Assembly: GCF_009455635.1 (NCBI RefSeq)
Contig: NZ_QPER01000001.1
Span: forward strand, 4,526,001-4,590,000
DNA length: 64,000 nucleotides
Direction of reading: 5' to 3'
DNA from: Paraburkholderia agricolaris
GTDB lineage: Bacteria > Pseudomonadota > Gammaproteobacteria > Burkholderiales > Burkholderiaceae
Part shown: positions 7,722-16,153 of the stretch, in pieces
Numbering within the stretch: the first letter of the stretch is position 1
Layout: each line of letters starts with the position of its first letter
The notes under the pieces: model-generated
The model's input: the letters and a program-made list of their open reading frames with translations, nothing else
Database searches by the model: none
Told to the model about the DNA's origin: nothing
Position numbers and translations under genes: made by a program

Positions 7722-8390
7722 TCAGTGCGGCGTTGCAGGCGATGCGCTTTGCAGCGTCGGCGCGCCGTTCACGCCGGCGGCGTTCGCGGCATTCGTGGCA
7801 GTCGTTGTATTGCCGGCCGGTATCGTGAAAGCGTCGGCCCAGTTTTCCGGTGCCGGACAACGATCGGCCTCGCACATGCCGGTTTGTGCGCTCAGATGCG
7901 ATGCGACCTCCTGGGGCGCGGCGACGCCGGCGAAATCTTCCACGCGCAGGTTCACTTTCCTTGCGTACGCCTGCGATCCGCCGTAGCTCTTGAGTGCCGC
8001 GTTCATGTCGCCGTTTGCCGAGCGCATGTAGCCGTAGAGGATTGCCGAACCCATTTCAATGTTGGTGGTCGGCTCGGTGAGGTCCTTGACGTTTCTCAGC
8101 AGCCCGCGATGGGCGCCCGGCACCACCTGCATCAACCCGGTCGCGCCATTGGGACCCTTGGCCTTTTCCTTGAAGCGCGATTCGATCGAGATGATCGCCA
8201 GCAGCAGCGCCGGCGGCAGTGAATATTTCGATGCGGCGGACTGTACCGCGTCGGAAATCTTTTGAGCCTTTTCCTTTGCCAGGCCGAATTTCTGCGTCAG
8301 ATACGCGGACATGCGGTCATTGGTTTCGTCGGCCGTGGCGGTTTGCATCAGGCCGAGCGAAAGCACGATCAGGCAAAGTAACCGGCTCAT
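7722..8390 (-). CDS. Lytic transglycosylase (SLT domain), exported
   Basis: A 222-residue protein with an N-terminal signal peptide (LLCLIVLSLGLMQTATA) and a single SLT goose-type lysozyme fold. The catalytic Glu lies in AIISIESRFKEKA, followed by the family motifs GATGLMQVVPGA and NIEMGSAILYGYM. It would cleave peptidoglycan to 1,6-anhydro products in the periplasm. The C-terminal 60 residues are low-complexity Ala/Thr/Asn and have no evident domain. The protein is short compared with Slt70 (see slt at 27666) and resembles the stand-alone transglycosylases of secretion or conjugation loci, though no such locus is nearby. Confidence 0.85.
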   Translation of the reverse strand: MSRLLCLIVLSLGLMQTATADETNDRMSAYLTQKFGLAKEKAQKISDAVQSAASKYSLPPALLLAIISIESRFKEKAKGPNGATGLMQVVPGAHRGLLRNVKDLTEPTTNIEMGSAILYGYMRSANGDMNAALKSYGGSQAYARKVNLRVEDFAGVAAPQEVASHLSAQTGMCEADRCPAPENWADAFTIPAGNTTTATNAANAAGVNGAPTLQSASPATPH

Positions 8391-8514
8391 AACGGGGACG
8401 GAAAAGAAAAAGGGATCCGCGCATTATATCCCTGCCCGAAAAATAGGCACTAAACCGGCGAAAATCGTCTGATGAAAAGCAGCAGTCTGATACGCCTGCT
8501 GTTGCTGGCGGTTG

Positions 8515-9789
8515 CTACTTCGACTGCTTCGGTTTCAGCACGTAATCGTCGTTCAGCGTCGCAAGAAACGCGGCGACGTCGTCGATATCCTGCTCCGACC
8601 ACACGGGACGCTCGCCCGCTTTACGCGTAAGCGGCTCATCGGTCGTGTCGACATTCACCCGCAGCGCAACCGGCAGGTCGTTGAATTTATCGACCTTGCC
8701 GTGCGCGTCTTTCGGATACCACTTCGCCGGGTTGGTGTCGCGCTGCACGTAAAAACGCAGCGCGTCCTTCAGCGTATGGACGCGGCCGTTGTGGAAGAAC
8801 ACCTGGCGCGTCGCCGTGTTACGCAGCGACACCGACTTGAAAAGTCCGCAGTTGCTTTTATCGCTCGCCTGATCGGTGCGCAACGGCCCACACAATCCCA
8901 TATCGAAGTACTTCGGGTCCGCGTTCGCACGCAACTCCGGATTGCGCGGCACGCCGAGCGCCTGGAAGTTGAAGTCGGTGAAAAGCGGATGCGAGCCGTC
9001 GACACCCACCTGGTCGATGTGGCAGGAGGCGCAATTGCCGCCCGTCGGGCTGTCGAACAGTTTTTTGCCTCTCAACTCCTGTGCCGTTAGTTGCACTTTT
9101 CCATCGAGGTAGTAATCGAACTTGCTGGTGTACGGATGGAAGCTCGGGTCTTCGAGCTCGAAACGCTCGATCGCAGCCATCGCCTGGGCGAACGCTTTCG
9201 TGCGGTCCACGAAAATGTTCTGGCCAAACACTTCCCTGAAGCGGGCGGCATACGGCGCCCGCTCCAGTTTCGCGAGGAGGGCTGCCGGGTCCCGGTTGGC
9301 CATCTCGTCGGGATTGAACAGCGGGAAGCTCGCCTGATCGTGCAACTGGTTAAAGCGTCCGTCCCAGCCGAAGCCGCCAACCGGCGCGTTATCCGTCTCG
9401 CTCAGCCGTTCGGACAGGCTGGCCGCCTGCGCATGACTCCACATCGGCGTGCGGTTCAGCACGTAACGCAGGCTCGGCACGGCGCGCGTGCCTTGCCGGT
9501 GCATGTCAGGGCCGCCCAGTTGCGCGGCCAGCCCGTCAGGCGGGCCGTACGCATGCGACGGACTATGGCAGCTCGCGCACGACATCTTGCCCGAGGCCGA
9601 CAACGACGCATCGAAGAACATCAGCTTGCCGAGCGCCGCGGCATCGCTGTAGACGGGCTGCGCGTCGGCCACCGTCGGCACAGGTGCCGCCACTGCCGCG
9701 AACGGCAGCCACGCGGCGCCAATCAGCGCTGCGAGCGCCGCCCATCGTGTGGCCGTGCGCCTGGTGAATCGTGTTGCAAAGAACTGCAT
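8515..9789 (-). CDS. Di-haem cytochrome c peroxidase / MauG-family protein
   Basis: A 424-residue exported protein with a signal peptide (ATRWAALAALIGAAWLPFAAVAA) and two c-type haem-binding motifs, CASCH at about 71-75 and CASCH at about 253-257, the layout of bacterial cytochrome c peroxidases and MauG enzymes. It should reduce hydrogen peroxide or carry out a related oxidation in the periplasm. It follows the phosphoesterase gene by only eight bases on the same strand, so the two are cotranscribed. The partner electron donor is not in the window. Confidence 0.85.
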   Translation of the reverse strand: MQFFATRFTRRTATRWAALAALIGAAWLPFAAVAAPVPTVADAQPVYSDAAALGKLMFFDASLSASGKMSCASCHSPSHAYGPPDGLAAQLGGPDMHRQGTRAVPSLRYVLNRTPMWSHAQAASLSERLSETDNAPVGGFGWDGRFNQLHDQASFPLFNPDEMANRDPAALLAKLERAPYAARFREVFGQNIFVDRTKAFAQAMAAIERFELEDPSFHPYTSKFDYYLDGKVQLTAQELRGKKLFDSPTGGNCASCHIDQVGVDGSHPLFTDFNFQALGVPRNPELRANADPKYFDMGLCGPLRTDQASDKSNCGLFKSVSLRNTATRQVFFHNGRVHTLKDALRFYVQRDTNPAKWYPKDAHGKVDKFNDLPVALRVNVDTTDEPLTRKAGERPVWSEQDIDDVAAFLATLNDDYVLKPKQSK

Positions 9790-9797
9790 CTGATCGC

Positions 9798-11027
9798 TTA
9801 CAGGTTCGTGAAGATGTCGTTGCCGAACCCGACCAGGCCGGCCTGCCCTGCGTAGCCCAGATAACCCAGCTGGAAGATGTCTTCAATGCTCTTGAGCATC
9901 GAGTAATGGTTGTACTGCACCGTCGACACCGTACCCGGCTTGATGAACTTCGAAATCATCACCGCGCCGGTCTGGTCACCGCCGAAGCTCTGCTTGGTCA
10001 GGTTGATCGTCAAGCCCTTGTACGACAGCGACGAAGTCTGCGGGAACGCCGGCAGATTCGGACCGGGCTGCTGGCTACAGCAGGTCGAGCCGGCGAAGAT
10101 CAGATCCTCGCCGGATGCCGACTGTGTGATGGTTGCGTAACTGCTTTCGTCGAAGTTGATGATCAGCAGGCCGTCCTTCTGGAATGCCGGCGAGGCGGTA
10201 ATAATCGGCACCCACTTCTGCAGAAACGTGTTCGCGCTCGTCAGCCCGCCCGGCTGGCCGTTCACGCACGGCGAATCGTGACCGTCGTCGCACAGGTTCG
10301 GCGTGATCAGGTTGAAGTTCGCGGTGGTCGAGATCGACTGCAGGTCAGTGGTGAGCCTGTTCAGGTTCACGACGTTCTGGCCGCAGCCTGGCGAATCGAT
10401 AATCGAGTGGAAGTACATGAACGGGTTGTGCCGCGTCGCGTACTGATCGCCCAGCGGCACGGCCGCGCTCGGCGCTTCTGCCGATTGGGTCAGGTCGGTC
10501 GTGTTGAGCGTCGGGTGGCCGCAGGTGGCGGCTTCGCGCGTCGGGTCATTGCCCATATCACCCTCATAGCCCTTCCAGGTGTAGCCGGCGGCCGTCAACT
10601 GGTCCGGCAGGGTCTTGACACTGGCCGGATACACGCAGCCCGAACCGATCGCCTGACCGTCCTGTGTCATGCCGGTGAGCTTGTAGTCCTGATAGGTGAT
10701 GCAGTCATTGTCCGTTTCCGGCGTCGGCGCCTGACCGCTGATCATCGAGATGTAGTTGTCGAGGCTCACGTGCCCGGTGCCGTAATACTGCTGCACCAAC
10801 GCGCCTTGCGAAGCCAGCGTCTGCGACAGATACGGCGCCTTGCTGCTGGCGCCAAATGTGGTCGCGTAGTTTTCGTTTTCGAGCGTGATGACAAAGACGT
10901 GCCGGATCTGCTGCTGCCCTGTCGGCGCGATCGACGAGGACGACGAGCCGCACGCGGCGACGATAAGACCGGCTAAGGCCGCGCAAACGACCATGAAGAA
11001 AGCACGCAACCCGCTGCGCTGTGACAT
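9798..11027 (-). CDS. Phosphoesterase (acid phosphatase/phospholipase C-like) lipoprotein
   Basis: A 409-residue member of the PF04185 phosphoesterase family (AcpA and non-haemolytic phospholipase C relatives). A signal peptide ends in the lipobox IVAAC with Cys26, so it is probably a periplasmic lipoprotein. The metal-binding nucleophile region is HVFVITLENENYATTFG, and later metal-ligand motifs include NFDES. It is the first gene of an operon with the di-haem peroxidase. The substrate could be phosphomonoesters or phospholipid head groups; the sequence does not decide. The 148 bp upstream hold no gene and should carry the operon promoter. Confidence 0.8.
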   Translation of the reverse strand: MSQRSGLRAFFMVVCAALAGLIVAACGSSSSSIAPTGQQQIRHVFVITLENENYATTFGASSKAPYLSQTLASQGALVQQYYGTGHVSLDNYISMISGQAPTPETDNDCITYQDYKLTGMTQDGQAIGSGCVYPASVKTLPDQLTAAGYTWKGYEGDMGNDPTREAATCGHPTLNTTDLTQSAEAPSAAVPLGDQYATRHNPFMYFHSIIDSPGCGQNVVNLNRLTTDLQSISTTANFNLITPNLCDDGHDSPCVNGQPGGLTSANTFLQKWVPIITASPAFQKDGLLIINFDESSYATITQSASGEDLIFAGSTCCSQQPGPNLPAFPQTSSLSYKGLTINLTKQSFGGDQTGAVMISKFIKPGTVSTVQYNHYSMLKSIEDIFQLGYLGYAGQAGLVGFGNDIFTNL

Positions 11028-11175
11028 GTTTTGCCCTTGGGGATTAGAGTTTTATTCGCGGGCAAACTCTAGGCAGCATGTATGACGATGACGTGAATCA
11101 CGCCACATACGCGCAATATGCCGGCCATTCAACGCCGCATATAAGGGCGGCTACGTTAGCGACGAACGCTCGCCC

Positions 11176-12141
11176 TCATTGCATGTAGCGGCGGTGCAAA
11201 GCAGCCGCCACTTCGGCGAAATGGGCGCGCAACTCGGGTGGCGCCAGCACCTCGGCCTCGGTGCCGAAGCGCAGCAGTTCCGCACAGGCCTGCCTGACGG
11301 AGCCGACCGGCAATGTGACCATGCGCCAGCCGTCGACAGGGTCCGGCTCGCCGATTTTCGCGCCTGAGCGGGCGAATGGCGAGACAAAGGCGTCGAGCAT
11401 CTTCATGCCCCACGGCGACAGGCGCAAAGTTGCCTCGCTCGCATGCATCTCTTCGGATAGACGCTGAGTGCTGTCTTGCCAGTAGCTGGCCAGATCGAAG
11501 GCGGCCGGCCGCTCGAAAGTCTCATCCAGCATGCTCAACTCAAGAATGCGCGAAATACGGTAGATGCGGTTGTCCGTGCCGACACGCCCAACCACGTACC
11601 ACGCCCCACTTTTCAGCACGATGCCGAGCGGTTCGATCCGGCGAAATTTTTCGGCCTTCCAGCTCTGATAGCGAATTTGCAGCGGATGCTGCTCCCACAC
11701 CGCGTTGGCGATCAACGGCAGGTTCGCGGGCTGATCCGTATCGGCGAACCAGCCCGGGGCGTCGAGGTGGAAACGCGAACGCATACGCTCGGCAGTCGAG
11801 CGCAATTCGACCGGCAGCGCGGCCAGCAACTTGGTTTGCGCGCCGGCCATCACCGCGCCGAGACCGAGCGCCTGCACCGGGCCAGGCAAGCCCGCGAGGA
11901 ACAGCGCCTCGGCTTCCTGTGACGACATGCCGTTCAGACGCGTGCGATATCCGTCGAGCAGACGGTAGCCGCCTTCCGCACCACGCTCGCTATGGACGGG
12001 GACACCCGCGGCGCTCAAGGCCTCGATGTCGCGATAGATTGTGCGCAACGAGACCGCGCATTCGTCGGCGAGCGACTGCGCTGTCACGCGTCCGCGCGCC
12101 TGCAAGGTCATCAGGATGGAAAGGAGGCGACTGGCTCTCAT
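11176..12141 (-). CDS. WYL-domain (YafY-type) transcriptional regulator
   Basis: A 321-residue regulator with an N-terminal helix-turn-helix (RLLSILMTLQARGRVTAQSLADE then SLRTIYRDIEALSAAGVPV) and a central WYL ligand-sensing domain (LQIRYQSWKAEKFRRIEPLGIVLKSGAWYVVG). Starts at 12168 (GTG), 12159 and 12141 are all in frame. The ATG at 12141 gives the canonical MRASRLL beginning and leaves the inverted-repeat operator (12158-12182) outside the gene, so it is chosen. It is divergent from a glutathione S-transferase gene, its likely target. Confidence 0.85.
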   Translation of the reverse strand: MRASRLLSILMTLQARGRVTAQSLADECAVSLRTIYRDIEALSAAGVPVHSERGAEGGYRLLDGYRTRLNGMSSQEAEALFLAGLPGPVQALGLGAVMAGAQTKLLAALPVELRSTAERMRSRFHLDAPGWFADTDQPANLPLIANAVWEQHPLQIRYQSWKAEKFRRIEPLGIVLKSGAWYVVGRVGTDNRIYRISRILELSMLDETFERPAAFDLASYWQDSTQRLSEEMHASEATLRLSPWGMKMLDAFVSPFARSGAKIGEPDPVDGWRMVTLPVGSVRQACAELLRFGTEAEVLAPPELRAHFAEVAAALHRRYMQ

Positions 12142-12157
12142 ACCCGCAAGTGTAGTC

Positions 12158-12182
12158 ATACCTGACACAAACTGACAGGTAT
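12158..12182. promoter_or_regulatory. Inverted-repeat operator between WYL regulator and GST
   Basis: ATACCTGACA (12158-12167) and TGACAGGTAT (12173-12182) form an inverted repeat with one mismatch and a five-base centre. It sits in the divergent promoter region of the WYL regulator and the GST, the expected position for autoregulation and target control. Binding is inferred. Confidence 0.55.
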
Positions 12183-12266
12183 GGGCGCCTAGTATGGAGT
12201 CATCCAGCCAACGCCAGATGGACGCTGGTTTTTCCTACGAGACACTCACCCAGAAAGGCTCCCACC

Positions 12267-12917
12267 ATGACCACCGACCGCACGATCACGCTGTTTCACT
12301 CACCGCAATGCCGCTCCGTCAGCGCGCTCACGCTACTCGAAGAACTCGGCGTCCCGTATCAGCTGCAGGTGTTGAATATGAAGGCCGGCGAGCAACGCAA
12401 GGCGCCGTATCTCGCGATCAATCCGCTGGGCAAAGTGCCGGCCATCCTGCACGGTGATGCGCTGATTACCGAACAGGTCGCCATCTTCATCTATCTGGCG
12501 GATCTGTTCCCCGAAGCGGGTCTCGCACCGGCGCTCGACGATCCGTCGCGCGGGCCGTATCTGCGTTGGCTGGCCTACTACGCCGCATGCTACGAACCGG
12601 CGCTGGTCGACAAGGCGATGAAGCGCGAGCCGGCGCCGCTTGCCACGTCGCCGTACGGCGACTTCGATTCGATGCTCGGCACTTTGACGAGTCAGTTGGA
12701 GGCGTCACCGTATCTGCTCGGGGACAGGATGTCGGCTGCGGACATCTTGTGGGGCATCGCGCTCCATTGGGGGATGATGTTCAAGCTGGTGCCTGAGACG
12801 CCAGTCGTGGTCGAGTATGCGAACCGCATTTGCTCACGGCCGAGCTTCGTGAAGGTGAACGCGCGGGACGTCGAGCTGGCGGCCGAGCATGAGGCGGCGC
12901 TCAAGGCCGCAGGATGA
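12267..12917 (+). CDS. Glutathione S-transferase family protein
   Basis: A 216-residue cytosolic GST. The N-terminal thioredoxin-fold domain starts with TLFHSPQCRSVSALTLLEELGVPY and contains the cis-Pro segment GKVPAIL and the glutathione-contact EQVAIFIYLADLFP. The helical C-terminal domain follows from about residue 85. It would conjugate or exchange glutathione with electrophiles. The start has an AAAGG ribosome-binding site. Its divergent partner is a WYL regulator and an inverted repeat lies between them, suggesting inducible expression by an electrophile or peptide-like ligand. Confidence 0.85.
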   Translation: MTTDRTITLFHSPQCRSVSALTLLEELGVPYQLQVLNMKAGEQRKAPYLAINPLGKVPAILHGDALITEQVAIFIYLADLFPEAGLAPALDDPSRGPYLRWLAYYAACYEPALVDKAMKREPAPLATSPYGDFDSMLGTLTSQLEASPYLLGDRMSAADILWGIALHWGMMFKLVPETPVVVEYANRICSRPSFVKVNARDVELAAEHEAALKAAG

Positions 12918-13112
12918 TGCCGGCTGCAGCGTCTATCGTGGCGATCCGGGATATGGGATGCACGCGGTCGCCGACCTTCTGAAACGGGCATCCGGTTCAA
13001 TGCGCCGGGATTTGAGACAATGAGGCCGCCGGTGAGTATCTTCCCGGGACAACCGGGCGCGCCTCGACCTTCCCGCAGGTGCCGGCCCATTGAACAAGAG
13101 ATGTTTTCAGGT

Positions 13113-13373
13113 ATGAGCAAGACCGCATTCATTCCGAGCGTTCCCGCGACGTCGGAGGACGACTTTGAAGTATCCGCGACGTCGAAACTGGCCGGTTACC
13201 GGCGCTTTTTCGGCGTGCTGAAAGTGGTTCGAACCACCGACGGCCGCGTGCTGTTCCCGTTCGACGGCGCACCGGAACTCGGACCCTACGCCACCAAGCT
13301 GGAAGCCGTCGCGGCGGCGCAGGTGTACGGTGAGCACATCGTGACCAGCGATCTGGCGCGTCCGGAGTTGTAA
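13113..13373 (+). CDS. Small DUF6723-like protein (86 aa)
   Basis: An 86-residue soluble protein: MSKTAFIPSVP, then a compact domain (SKLAGYRRFFGVLKVVRTTDGRVLFPF then ELGPYATKLEAVAAAQ) of the small Burkholderia-type DUF6723 family. No catalytic motif is visible and the function is unknown. The frame is open from 13020, but the ATG at 13113 gives the family-like beginning; its ribosome-binding site is weak (CAGG). The 195 bp upstream hold nothing else I can identify. Confidence 0.65.
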   Translation: MSKTAFIPSVPATSEDDFEVSATSKLAGYRRFFGVLKVVRTTDGRVLFPFDGAPELGPYATKLEAVAAAQVYGEHIVTSDLARPEL

Positions 13374-13459
13374 GCGCAGGGGTATGGCTGGCTTCAGGTC
13401 GATCGCTTAGGTTCGTGACCCGGCTTCGTCGCTTAAGGTGGTCACTTCGGGAGCAACAG

Positions 13460-14053
13460 ATGACTCGTCTGTGCAAGGTGCGCCCATCGGCGATGGTTGT
13501 ATGGAGTGCGGCTGTGCTGATGGCCGCTTTCTGCCGATCCGGCCTCACTCAGGAGGCTAACGCTTACGCCACCAGTCAAACGGCACTCGGAAAAGCCGAG
13601 GTCGTGCACGCCCAGGTCCATGTCGTAGCGATCCACCCCGCCACTAACAGCGTCACGCTGCGTGGTTCGCATGGCCGTCTGGCGGATGTCGATGTCAATC
13701 CCCAGTTGGCCGATGTCAGAAAACTGCGGGTTGGCGACAAGCTGAACATTGCATACCAGCAGGCGCTGCTGCTTCACATCGACAAGGTGACGGCCCGAGG
13801 CGTTCGTGAACGCATCGAAACAACCGTGGCGATACCGGCTTCAGCAGGATACGCATCGTCGGCACATCGGGTGCAGATTATCGCGACGGTGTTGAAGATC
13901 GACCGCAGGAGCCGGATGGTGACGCTACGCGGGCCGAAGCATCAGCAGGTGCTGCGGGCCGCAGCGAGCATTCCGCTCGATGAGTTGAAAGTCGGTGATA
14001 GCGTGCGGGCGGAGTTTGTTTCGGCGGCCGCGGTGGAGGTGGTGAGGGAGTGA
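13460..14053 (+). CDS. Exported protein with two tandem homologous domains, unknown function
   Basis: A 197-residue protein with a signal peptide (MVVWSAAVLMAAFCRSGLTQ-EA). The mature part consists of two copies of one motif: VVAIHPATNSVTLRGSHG then LRVGDKLNIAY and later VTAR at about 50-105, and IIATVLKIDRRSRMVTLRGPKH then LKVGDSVRAEF then AVEVV at about 140-195. This looks like an internal duplication of a small beta-barrel or OB-like domain. I do not recognise a named family, though DUF5666-type folds are similar. The ATG at 13460 is preceded by GGGAGCAACAG. It is probably periplasmic. Confidence 0.6.
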   Translation: MTRLCKVRPSAMVVWSAAVLMAAFCRSGLTQEANAYATSQTALGKAEVVHAQVHVVAIHPATNSVTLRGSHGRLADVDVNPQLADVRKLRVGDKLNIAYQQALLLHIDKVTARGVRERIETTVAIPASAGYASSAHRVQIIATVLKIDRRSRMVTLRGPKHQQVLRAAASIPLDELKVGDSVRAEFVSAAAVEVVRE

Positions 14054-14296
14054 GAGGTTTCAGCGTCCCGAGCACAACCGGTATCAGCGGCAGAACGATA
14101 AGTGTCAGGCCCGTGACTAAAGCTGGCGGCATCAGATGCCGTAATACGAGGTTTTGCGCGATACTTTTGCCCTGGTAACGATTGCAGGTTGCAACGTGCG
14201 CAACACCTGCCTGGCTGTTCGACACGAATGGCAGGCATATCAATACAAGCCACGAAAAAGCCACGAAAGTGCGCGACAAGACTTTGGGGGATCGAA

Positions 14297-15193
14297 TTGA
14301 ATACGAAGCTGCTATTGGTGGCGTTCACGGGAACCATCGCGCTCTTATTGCAGGCGTGCGGTGTCGCTCCGAAGCTGACTCCTCAGGAAAGAGCGGTAGA
14401 AGCAAAATCCAAGGTGAATGTCTACGATGACAACCGTGTTGCATTCCAGGCTTCCTTCCGAAATAGTCAAGGCTATTGGGCCTGGACTTCTGACAAGAAT
14501 CTGATTCTCGCGCTGCTGATTCAAGGACACGGATACAACGCCAAAGATATTGCGACGCTGACATCTACAGAGGCCGGTCCGGCGAACTACAACGTGACGG
14601 TTCAACTGAAGTCTGGCGAATCGATATCGACAACGGTTAAGCCTGGTGGTTCGAATGTCGCGTGGCTTGTTTGCGATACTCAAAAGGTTTGTACTCGGCG
14701 TTTTCTGATTGCTGGCGATAGCTACAACAACAACCTGGGTGGCATTCTTACCGGTATTTACGACAACGCCCTGGGTGCGCAACCGACACGCGATCCGAAA
14801 TATGACTTCATTCGCGACTATCGCGCCATTCCTGATGTGCATTTAGGGCTGAATCAGGTGCGTTTTCTCAGCGACCCGGAGAAAGCAGGCCTTGAAAAGA
14901 AACTTGATGACCGGCAGGCCCGTTGGGCTCAGGTCCAGGCGGACGTTGCCAAACGTCGCGAGGTACAACGTGCCGAACAGCAGGCGCAGGAGCGGGCCCT
15001 TGAAAGAGAGTCGCTCGAAATGCGCAAGCATATTCGCGTAGGCACGATGACAAACTGTGGCCAGGTCTTTGAAGTCCGTTTGCCGATGATCGGAGTTCAA
15101 ACCATCAACGGGATGCAGTTCATCGACGTCTCCCGACTCTATAGCCCTAACGCAAACTGCCGGTTTGTTAACGGTCAATACGTCGGCCGGTAA
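14297..15193 (+). CDS. Uncharacterised lipoprotein with TTG start
   Basis: A 298-residue lipoprotein. The start is taken as TTG at 14297 because GGGGG lies just before it and because it yields a clean lipoprotein signal (MNTKLLLVAFTGTIALLLQAC, Cys21). The mature N-terminal part has a Cys pair (WLVCDTQKVC), then an amphipathic Gln/Arg/Glu-rich helical segment at about 195-240 (likely coiled coil), then a C-terminal domain with two Cys (TNCGQVF and NANCRF) that could form a disulfide. It is less GC-rich than its neighbours, which suggests transfer or low expression. No family is recognised. Confidence 0.6.
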   Translation: MNTKLLLVAFTGTIALLLQACGVAPKLTPQERAVEAKSKVNVYDDNRVAFQASFRNSQGYWAWTSDKNLILALLIQGHGYNAKDIATLTSTEAGPANYNVTVQLKSGESISTTVKPGGSNVAWLVCDTQKVCTRRFLIAGDSYNNNLGGILTGIYDNALGAQPTRDPKYDFIRDYRAIPDVHLGLNQVRFLSDPEKAGLEKKLDDRQARWAQVQADVAKRREVQRAEQQAQERALERESLEMRKHIRVGTMTNCGQVFEVRLPMIGVQTINGMQFIDVSRLYSPNANCRFVNGQYVGR

Positions 15194-15381
15194 TCTATTA
15201 GAGGCTTGGGCCTCGACGGACTTCATCCACACGGCCTCCAGATGCCGTGTTGGATTCAACACCCTCAGGCCCATTTTGTGCTCCACCTCCGCGAACGCCG
15301 AGATTTTTCACGAATGGTAAAACCTCACGACTGAGCCAATACGGCTATTGCAAAAACGGCAATCAAATTACAGGAGGACTG

Positions 15382-16056
15382 GTGCATCTAAGACGATATT
15401 TGGTCTTATTGCTGACGATGACAGCGCTTGGTTCGACCGCGGCATGGGCGAGCGATATTCAGTGTGCGACCACGCGCCAACCGGCGGAGCGCGTGATATG
15501 CGACCACGCCATCCTGAACAACGAATACGACGATATCTCCGCGCAGCAGCAGGCTCTCCTGAACAGCGGAAAACTCTCGCCCGAACAGCTCGCCCAGTGG
15601 CGGCACTCGCGCAATGCCTGTAGCGACGTCCACTGCGTCGACACCGTCTTCGCGCAGTGGAAGACGATGGCCAGGTCGGTTGAAACCGGCTCCCGCGCGG
15701 TAGTGGCACCGGCTATAGCTTCGGCCACTGCCATGGCCCCTGTCGGACCCGCTTCGGAAACCATCACCCTTCCCGCGTCACAAGCTTTGCCCACCTCAGA
15801 AGCGTCTCTGGTGCGCCAGGGAAGTGCCGCCGGCGTGGCGCTTCCGAAACCCGTGGAGACTCAGGCTTCTTCGCCAACGGTCGCCTCGGCTCCCTCGGGC
15901 GCGAGTGAATCGCGTAGTACGACTGGGATGAGCGCGGGTCTGATGGTGGCCCTGATTGTTGCGGTTGGATTCGGCGTTCTCTTTCAGCGCCGAAGGCGGA
16001 ACGGTGGAAGCGCCGGGGAACGACCAGGTAATGTGCGCGACAAGGACAAGCCCTGA
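15382..16056 (+). CDS. LprI/DUF1311-like periplasmic protein with C-terminal anchor, GTG start
   Basis: A 224-residue protein starting at GTG 15382, with GGAGG four bases before it. A signal peptide (YLVLLLTMTALGSTAAWAS) leads into a four-cysteine helical domain (IQCATTRQPAERVIC then QWRHSRNACSDVHC) matching the DUF1311/LprI N-terminal pattern, a family that includes a mycobacterial lysozyme inhibitor. An Ala/Ser/Pro-rich linker follows, then one TM helix (GLMVALIVAVGFGVLF) and a basic cytoplasmic tail (QRRRRNGG). This places the Cys-rich domain on the periplasmic face of the inner membrane. A lysozyme-inhibitor role is only a family analogy. Confidence 0.6.
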   Translation: MHLRRYLVLLLTMTALGSTAAWASDIQCATTRQPAERVICDHAILNNEYDDISAQQQALLNSGKLSPEQLAQWRHSRNACSDVHCVDTVFAQWKTMARSVETGSRAVVAPAIASATAMAPVGPASETITLPASQALPTSEASLVRQGSAAGVALPKPVETQASSPTVASAPSGASESRSTTGMSAGLMVALIVAVGFGVLFQRRRRNGGSAGERPGNVRDKDKP

Positions 16057-16153
16057 GCGCAATACATTGGAGGGTGACGAGCGCGGCGATGCAGTGCGGT
16101 GATGCAGTGTTGTTATTTTCAGTGAATCACCGCACCAGTCACCGCACTAAACC

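Noticed and set aside
16057..16153. glmS ribozyme
   Set aside because: That ribozyme lies in the 5' leader of glmS in Firmicutes. Here glmS follows glmU by 60 bp with no such structure, and this gap is at the 3' end.
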